Assembly: GCA_007115705.1 (NCBI GenBank)
Contig: QXEO01000411.1
Location: 7,479,702 to 7,543,701 of the forward strand
Length of the DNA: 64,000 bases
Direction of reading: 5' to 3'
Source: Dactylis glomerata
Taxonomy: Eukaryota > Streptophyta > Magnoliopsida > Poales > Poaceae
Positions 57,514 to 64,000 of the stretch are shown piece by piece. How positions within the stretch are numbered: position 1 is the stretch's first letter; each line of letters starts with the position of its first letter. Under the pieces are notes generated by a model that ran no database searches, had not been told where the DNA came from, and saw only the letters and a list, made by a program, of their open reading frames with translations. A program made the translations under genes and the position numbers.

Positions 57514-58392
57514 GTGTCTGATAGGGGTTCGCAATTCACTTCCCGATTCTGGAAGAAGTTACATGAAGCATTGGGTACCAAGCTCTCTTTTAGCACTGCG
57601 TATCACCCCCAAACCGGAGGACAAACCGAGCGTGTGAATCAAATCCTAGAAGACATGCTTCATGCCTGTGTCATGTCCTATGGGTCTAAGTGGGGAGATT
57701 GTCTCCTGTTCGCCGAGTTCTCGTATAACAATAGCTATCAATCAAGTTTACAAATGGCCCATTTTGAAGCTCTATACGGACGCAAGTGCCGTACCCCTCT
57801 CAATTTGTCTAAAACCGGAGAAAGCCAAGTGTTCGGACCCAACATCATTCGCGAAGCCAAAGAACAAGTACAACTCATCCGTGACCGTCTAAAAGCCACC
57901 CAATGTCATCATAAGAGCTACGTAAATCCACAGCGTCGTGAGCTGGTTTTTAATGTTGGAGATTTTGCCTATCTTCGTGTCACCCCACTCAAGGGAATGC
58001 AGCGCTTCCATGTTAAGGGAAAGTTAGCGCCAAGGTATATTGGCCCATTCAAGATCCTAGCTCGTCGGGGAGAAGTAGCATATCAGTTGGGGTTACACTA
58101 AGAGTTGTCGGATTTTCACGATGTCTTCCATGTATCCCAACTTCGGAGGTGTCTCCAAGTTCCCGACAAGCCCGAAGTGTTGAAGAACATCGACCATCAC
58201 TCTATTGATCTCAACCATGACTTGACCTATTGTGAGAGACCTATTCGTTTCTTGGAGGAATCCATCCGACTCACCCATAGGCGCAAAATCATGTTTATCA
58301 AGGTCCAATGGAGCAATCACTCCGAAGATGAAGCAACTTGGGAACGAGAGGATTATCTTAGGAGCGAGTTCCCTTATCTCTTTGAGTCTTAG
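57514..58392 (+). pseudogene. pol: gag-pol of D, segment 4 (integrase core to chromodomain)
   Basis: Resumes at S-D-R-G-S-Q-F (second catalytic Asp), has the catalytic Glu in Q-T-E-R-V-N intact (unlike E), then the GPF/Y-type C-terminal region (L-A-P-R-Y-I-G-P-F-K-I), a TAA at 58099-58101, and the chromodomain (V-Q-W-S-N-H-S-E-D-E-A-T-W-E-R-E-D-Y) ending at TAG 58390-58392. Chromodomains of this class are thought to steer integration to heterochromatin. Confidence 0.9.
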
Positions 58393-58420
58393 CTTTGGAA
58401 TCTCGGGATGAGATTATTTT

Positions 58421-58430
58421 AAGGGGGGGA
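58421..58430 (+). other. Polypurine tract of D
   Basis: aaggggggga, five bases before the 3' LTR. Confidence 0.8.
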
Positions 58431-60555
58431 AGGTCTGTAACAACCCACTTTTGTAACCCTAGGTTTATGTGGTGATTTTTGAGTAGTGTAAAATTTGGAG
58501 CCAACAAAAACTTTATTTCCTATGTTGCAAGATAGCTCTGTTTGTGACGTTGTCTTAGTCCTTTCTTGTTGCGCTCAGTTTGTGTTGATCACTTGATGTG
58601 TACTCAAGTTTTATCTTCATTTTGGTCTTCACATTTGACCTTTGCCAATCAAGCTACATCACTAAAACCCTCCTACATAAAATCTCAAATTCCAAAATTT
58701 TGGAATAAAAAGCAAAAATGCCCACACTATTTTGATCCTCTTTTCACTCAGTTTTTTTTCAAAGGAATCTTTTTCTATTTGAAGCACCTTCTTTGCAAAT
58801 TCACATATGAATAGTTCCCATTCATATGCAAACTCATCTTAAGTGTTCTAATTTTTTTGAAAACTCAATTCCTTGTTTTCTCTCTTCAAAGAAGAGGAGA
58901 AAAATCACCTAACCACTAAATTCGTCTCTCCTCAATCTCCTTTCAAAAATCAACTTGGTTTCAAACTTTGGGCCAAGTTTGATTGTTTTTCAAACAAGGC
59001 CTGCCCATCCCTCTCATTTCCCTCTCTCTGAATTCCTCTCACCTAAAGCCTAGCCCAAACCGACCTCTCTCCTTCCCTGGCCCAACCCTTCACTCTGCAC
59101 GATGCCATCGACCAGGAACCAAACCGCCAGAGGGAAAACCTAGCGATCTTCCCTCTCCCTCCCGTTCTGCTTCGGCTTCCAAGCGTGATGACGCCACCCC
59201 TCCTACGTCACCCCGACGCTACCCTAGTGATGTTTGCCCTCGCCCGACCATTGGGCGAGACCATCGCCCAGGAGCACTCACTCGAGCCCTCCACCGCTAT
59301 AAAAGCCCCCGCCCCGAGCCACTCTCCCCCTCACACCACTCCACTCTCTCCGCACTCCTCACCCCTAGTGCGAGAGTGCTGCCCTCCTCTCCCCCTCATT
59401 GCAGAGAGCGAGGGAGAGAGCCGTAGCTCTCTGCGAAGGACCGAGGAGGTGACCGCCCTTCCCGACCCTTCCCTGGCCTCTTTTCCCTCCAAATACTCAT
59501 CCCCTGACCTCGGTTAACGCCTACGGATCTTTTCCCTATACAGACTTGGCCAGAGACACCGCCATTGAGCCACTCCAAGGAGCACCGCCATCGGAGGAGA
59601 GGCTCGGCCTACCATAGGAAACGACGCCCCCAGAGCTGAAGACCCTGCCCGAGCCTGCCCTAACCTCCTGCGACCCCGCTACCACCTCGCCGTCCACCGC
59701 CGCTGTGCTCTAGTGAGTCCCTGGCCGCCCCTGTCCGCTCACAGTGCCCTGGCTAGGGTTTCCCGGCCCGTGCATGCTCAGGGGAGAAGAAAGGCCCCGG
59801 CCGTCAGATCTCCGTTTAATCCAACGGCCGGGAAGGTTGCATACCCTTTTGTTTAAACTGGGTCGCCGACAAGCGGGACCCACTCGTCAGCCCATTTTTT
59901 CCCTTTACCTACTCGGGATGCACAGATGGGCCGGCCTAGAATCCCCTGCTCGGCCCAGCTTGATTTCGGTCCGCCCTATTTTTTTTTAGAAAACCTTTTA
60001 GTTTTTGTTTGAAATCTGCAAACTTCAAATTTGAATATCTTCCAAACTATAAACCCAAATTAAGTGAAACATGCACCAAAAATTCTTAAATTTTATCCTC
60101 TGTTTATTAGTCCTAGTCCCTTTTGACATTGCCCCTATTAAATTGTTGTGCTAGTATAATTATAATTCTTAGTGTTGTTAATACCTTTATCAAAATCTGA
60201 AATTCTAAATTGCTAGTAGTTCTTGTTTAAAACATTAAATTTTTGTTTGGAATAATTGCAGTAGAGTAGTAATGCTTATTTCCATCCTTTCCCACTGGTC
60301 CCTTACCTTAGCCCTTGTGTAGTTTAAATAGTGTTTCTTTGTTGAACCGTATTTCGTTTAAATTCAAATTTTTGTTGAAACTTGTTAAGAAAACCCTAAA
60401 ACTTTGACAAAGTTTTTGCAGCAACTTTGTGTAGTAACAAAATAGATATCTGAACTTTTAGAGTGCATATCTTGAATTGCTTGTTGTGGTGTGTTCGTAT
60501 GGTGTGTGCGCTTGTATGTTGATTTTTGTGCCTTGTTTTTCTTTCGCGACGTTAG

Positions 60556-60633
60556 ATCCGACCGTTGACGCATTCGGGGAAGAAGAAGAATACTTCGAAG
60601 ACTTTGAAGACAACCAGGGACAAGCCACCCAAG
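60556..60633 (+). other. Acidic exon-like block, D 3' LTR
   Basis: 78 nt, same borders as 8122-8199, with few substitutions and an open acidic frame. Confidence 0.4.
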
Positions 60634-61327
60634 GCAAGCCATGTTTACTTGTTGCATACCTTGATTCTAGTTTTATTTATGCAAGTTGCATTTTTTTTGT
60701 AATTGCTATTACCTCTCGATAGTGATTCATTGGCGAATAGGCTCCACTAGTCACTTGATATCATCTTTAAGATGACACCCCTTGATACCTACTTACTCCA
60801 TTATTTAGTAGTAGCTTGATGCTTACCATCATGTTACCCCTTGTAGCCTTGTTACTGGAGCAAAAACTCTAGGATGGGACACTCAAGAACTTTTGGGAAA
60901 TGTTTTTAAAACCTTGATGAGGTTTTGGCCTTACCAAGTGTAAGTTTGAAAGGGAAACTTGTTGAGGTTTTTACAAAGAGGTTTTTGGAAAAACAACACA
61001 TGGTTCTATGTAATTGAACGGATCCAACCTTCCCGTGCAACCACACTACTCCGGTATGGGATGGGGCTTAGTCCGTAATTTATTTGTCCTAGTATGGGCT
61101 ACCTCACAACTCTATAAGGGTGTTTGATCCCTTGAAGCCGGGTTGCTAAATTTTTGGGGGCAATACACCATAGTTGCCTATGGCCGGACGATACTACGGG
61201 TCTCTTGACGTGGCGATGGTGTAGTGGAGGAGGAGACTACCATGGTGTCAGAGAGGTTAAGCCCAGTAGGGTAGGTGCCTATACTAGGATGACTAAGTGA
61301 AAGGCTTTGATTGATTATCTGAAGCCG

Positions 61328-61437
61328 CATACTTGTATGACGGTCCGTGGTAAAGTCCAGGCGGATCTATCGAATGATGTGGGTAAAGTGTACAACCTCT
61401 GTTCAGTGTAAATCTATTCGAATAGCCGCGTCCACGG
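61328..61437 (+). promoter_or_regulatory. Palindrome row in D 3' LTR
   Basis: CATAC-TT-GTATG, a decayed second site (ctctgttcag), CTATTCGAATAG, and CCGCG-TC-CACGG (one arm mutated by a G-to-A change). Confidence 0.45.
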
Positions 61438-61800
61438 TCATGGACAGTTGGGATGTCTTTACTTAGCTGTGTTGGTTTTGTTTTAAAAAAAATTCTCGAA
61501 AAAACGAAAGAGGAAATGTTTCGGAGTACCGATGGGGTACTACCGTGAAGGAGAAATTTGAGTGAAAGAAATGACAACTTGGGTCACCCTTCCTAGAGAT
61601 TTTACTAAAAATTGTTTCAAAAATGTTTTAATAAGGATATAGAGATGTTGTAGAACATGTTCCTTAACATGCTATATCGACATGAGAAAGTTTTTGAAAA
61701 GGAAAAACAAACTTAGTATAGAGCCACCCTTGCTACAAGCCAAACTAGCATACCTCTTGCATATTGTTCTTCTTAGGTGGTTTGCGAGTACAATTCCAAA

Positions 61801-61893
61801 ATGTACTCAAGGCTTTATCCCTAGCTATTAACTTGGTCAGACTTAGATGACTATGAGGAAGATGAAGGTTTCGATGACGACTTTGTGAACTAG
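61801..61893 (+). pseudogene. Small acidic LTR ORF, D 3' copy, broken
   Basis: Same place and length as 9411-9503, but the eighth codon is TAG (61822-61824) where the other copies have Trp, and the conserved Cys is Tyr. The acidic tail and final stop remain. Confidence 0.5.
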
Positions 61894-62174
61894 GCCTTTC
61901 TCCCGGTCAGCTGCCTGTAGGGTTTAAGGCATGACTTGGGCCCGACGATGATGCTGCTATTATCCGCTGTGATTTGTGTTGAATTTCCGCCTCCGTGGCA
62001 TTTGTGTAAGACTTGGCCATGATGCCATTGTTGTAAGACTATTTTAAATTCAGTTGTATGTATGTTGTACTTTGATTACCAGTTTGGTTATGTGGATTCA
62101 TGAGAATTTTCTGTGATCATGAATTGTATGCATAACGGGTGTTTCGGACAAGCGGTCCGGGGCCCCACAACTAT

Positions 62175-62303
62175 TATATCCGGTACTGTAATGGATGATG
62201 TAACTTTGACATCGACTCGGTTATGTGGATTCACGACACTTTTCCTGGGATCATGAATTGTATGCATAACGGTGATCCTGGTCGGTAAACTGGGTTCCCC
62301 ACA
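62175..62303 (+). repeat. LTR of F, right end
   Basis: Continues F after D, ending ...GGTTCCCCACA, closely resembling the last ~130 bp of the E LTR. Followed by a primer site, so this is the 5' LTR of F. Confidence 0.85.
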
Positions 62304-63200
62304 GAGTTGGTATCAAAGCCATCCTAACTTTAGGAGACCCAAGTTAGCATGGGCATTAGTTAAGAAAGTAGTCTCTTGGATAAAACTAATTTTGAAGTTT
62401 ATTTTCCTAATCAGCCAATAGAGTGGCTTATACTGCTCTTATCCCTTCAAAACTTCTAATCTTATCTCTCTAATTGCCAAAGTTTTCACAGCTTTACTAT
62501 CTTATCTTATCCCCTTCAAATTAAATTAATGGACATTGTTTCCCCAATTAGACCAGAACCTTAGCAACACAAGATGGAGCAAATATTCAGAAGAACGTCT
62601 CTAAACCTCTCCAGCTGCAAAGAAAGAAAAGTGCTAGTAAATATTTTTCCTTGGTGGACACCAACGGCTCCGTCAACAAGCTGACCTTGTTCCACCTCGG
62701 ACTCATACTTTTGTAGTCGCCAAGGATCAAGTCCTCAGTTGCTTGACTAGAAATTTTTAGGCCTGTCACGAGACATTGTCTCTTATGGAGAACTTCAGCA
62801 AATCCCTCAGAAGACCTCACAACCATGTGATGTGATACAAGGAGACCTACAAATCTGCACTTCCCAAACCAACATCAACGGCTCAACAACACTGCAACTT
62901 CACCAACAACATCTATCAAGTTCAACTGAAGCCAGCATCAAGAAAATGAAGGAGTCAACAACTATGACCAACCATGGCCCTAGGATGAATAGGATAAGCT
63001 CGATCGTTTTGATTGAGCTAACCTCAAATACCGCGAGTTGTTAGGCGTCCTTTGGTACTTGAAGTACCTCGTGTGGTACATGCAATTGTTTGTTGATTGC
63101 CTTGTGTGTTTCTTGGTTCTGTGTTGTTACCTTGTACTTGTGCTTGTTTTTGGCCTCTGGGTCTTAAAAGCCCTCTAGTGTGTAAAGCCCTGAATAGGAA
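62304..63200 (+). other. Leader region of F
   Basis: Begins with the primer site (62308-62320) and a 'gccatcct..c..taggaga' tract as in D, E and H. Beyond about 62400 I see no orf0 or gag similarity and no convincing ORF (62832-63044 and 62587-62826 are short and unsupported). The region is either degenerate or replaced by unrelated DNA. It ends where the LTR of I begins. Confidence 0.5.
62308..62320 (+). other. Mutated primer binding site of F
   Basis: tggtatcaaagcc; differs from D, E and H by one G-to-A change, so pairing with initiator-Met tRNA would be weaker. Confidence 0.75.
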
Positions 63201-63467
63201 TGTGGGGACCCCGGTTTACCACCTGGAATTCCCGTTATGCATACAATTCATGATCCCAGGAAGACCGTCATGAATCCACATAACATAGTTGGCATTACAG
63301 AGTACATCATCCATTACATAAATAAGTTTAATAGTCTTACATGGCCACTTGGCCGAATTCAATTGCCTCACAGGGCAAGTTCACTAAACAGAGCAGCGGA
63401 AACAAAAGCAGCATTGGTAGCCCGTGTCGTGCCTCTACCCTACAGGCGACTGACTGGGAGACGGATC

Positions 63468-63566
63468 CTAGTTCACACCGGCGTCGTCGAACTCCTCACC
63501 ATCATCATCGTAATCTTCTCCATAATCTGGCCAAGTTAATAGCCAGGGACAAAGCCGTGAGTACAT
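63468..63566 (-). CDS. Small acidic LTR ORF, I copy (32 aa)
   Basis: M-Y-S-R-L-C-P-W-L-L-T-W-P-D start, acidic tail, ...A-G-V-N-stop, minus strand. Acceptor-like 'cttag' lies 23 nt upstream of the ATG, one base less than in E and D. Confidence 0.4.
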   Translation of the reverse strand: MYSRLCPWLLTWPDYGEDYDDDGEEFDDAGVN

Positions 63567-63973
63567 TTGGAATTGTACTCGCAAACCATCTAAGAGGAAG
63601 TGTTGACATGCAGTTTGGTTGTAGCAAGGTGAAAGGCTTCTAGTCTAGTTTACCCTAACTAGTCAATTTCTCGTGTCGATATAGCATGTCCTACGACATT
63701 TCTATATCCTTATTAAAGAAGAATCTTTGTAAAACATTTTTAGTAAAAGCTCTAGGAAAGGAGGAAACTCATTTTCAAGAGAAGTGCCGGTTGTCAATCA
63801 AACATGACCACCTCCATTTCCTCGGCAGTACCCTGCAAGTACTCCGAACCATAACCGTGCCACGGCAGTACCCTCCGAGTACTCCGTCCGGCACCTTTCT
63901 CCATTTTTACGAAATCATCTTTGAAAACAAAACCGACATTGGGCTAGATAGCGACCATTCCAACTGTCCATGA

Positions 63974-63997
63974 CCGAGGACTCGGCTATTCGAATAG
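63974..63997 (-). promoter_or_regulatory. Palindromes in LTR I
   Basis: CTATTCGAATAG next to CCGAG-TC-CTCGG, both perfect; the rest of the row is beyond the window end. Confidence 0.5.
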
Positions 63998-64000
63998 GTT

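Larger units (their letters stand above)
5992..62169 (+). mobile_element. Chromodomain Ty3/gypsy element D (host of E, C, B)
   Basis: Full-length element bounded by LTRs 5992-9779 and 58436-62169, with 5-bp target duplication actat (5987-5991 and 62170-62174). Its own sequence is 5992-11520, 27655-29943, 49463-50285 and 57519-62169; the rest is later insertions. Order: LTR, initiator-Met primer site, orf0, gag, protease, reverse transcriptase, RNase H, integrase, chromodomain, polypurine tract, LTR. This order and the C-terminal chromodomain place it among chromoviruses of the grass Tekay/Del type. It is inactive: gag is deleted at the E junction and pol has frameshifts and nonsense codons. 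Confidence 0.93.
58436..62169 (+). repeat. 3' LTR of D
   Basis: 3734 bp, TGTAACAACCCAC... to ...GGCCCCACA, with target duplication actat after it. TATA box ctataaaag at 59297-59305. The small ORF near its end is broken here (61801). ORFs at 58983-59426, 59744-59989 and 60477-60722 are LTR-internal and not credible as genes on their own. Confidence 0.93.
63201..64000 (-). repeat. LTR of gypsy element I (minus strand, partial)
   Basis: On the minus strand this is the right end of an E/F-like LTR, finishing ...GGGGTCCCCACA at 63201. No primer site lies to its left, so it is a 3' LTR or a solo LTR. 'aggaa' (63196-63200) would be the target duplication. The rest lies beyond the window. Confidence 0.85.

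Overview
The window is plant nuclear DNA made almost entirely of nested LTR retrotransposons. I found no host protein gene, rRNA or tRNA gene. The organism is most likely a grass of the Pooideae, probably Triticeae. The reasons are an Athila-type LTR opening TGATACGTCTCCAACGTATC, very long (3.5-4.5 kb) LTRs of chromodomain Ty3/gypsy elements primed by initiator-Met tRNA, and the depth of nesting. The species cannot be fixed from sequence alone. Element letters below are mine.

Layout, outermost first. F is a gypsy element of which part of one LTR (4725-5991 and 62175-62303) and about 0.9 kb of leader (62304-63200) are visible. An Athila-like element G (1-4724, 3' half only) cuts the F LTR on the left, and a minus-strand LTR I (63201-64000, running off the end) cuts F on the right. 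D (5992-62169) sits in the F LTR with 5-bp target duplication actat. Three insertions lie in the coding region of D: a tandem array of element E in gag (11521-27654); the Athila-like element C on the minus strand in the RNase H region (29944-49457, duplication cttat); and the Athila-like element B on the plus strand in integrase (50286-57513, duplication gtgtc). H, the youngest gypsy element (35950-48366, duplication ataga), sits inside the 5' LTR of C. Four insertion levels are therefore resolved, with exact duplications for D, C, B and H.

Coding content. D, E and H each have the order 5' LTR, initiator-Met primer site, a separate 260-288 codon ORF with a coiled coil and acidic tail (called orf0 here), gag with a zinc knuckle, protease, reverse transcriptase, RNase H, integrase, a C-terminal chromodomain, polypurine tract and 3' LTR. 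All three gag-pol genes are broken, by nonsense codons, frameshifts and deletions, while all three orf0 frames are open. B and C share LTR type and 3' noncoding sequence but carry different single ORFs: a gag-like one in B and an unrecognised acidic protein with hydrophobic C-terminal segments in C. Both lack pol, so they would depend on enzymes from elsewhere.

The most interesting signal is inside the gypsy LTRs. Several diverged LTR families (D, E, F, H, I) share a 30-32 codon ORF beginning M-Y-S-x-[LF]-C-P-W-L-[LS]-T-W, with an acidic tail ending in Asn-stop. Upstream of it lies a row of short palindromes in which both arms change together. In D, E and H there is also a gene-like layout: TATA box, ATG-poor leader, GT donor, a 78- or 81-nt acidic exon-like block ending at a GC-type donor, then a conserved acceptor just before the small ORF. 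I know of no description of this, and it is the main candidate for follow-up.
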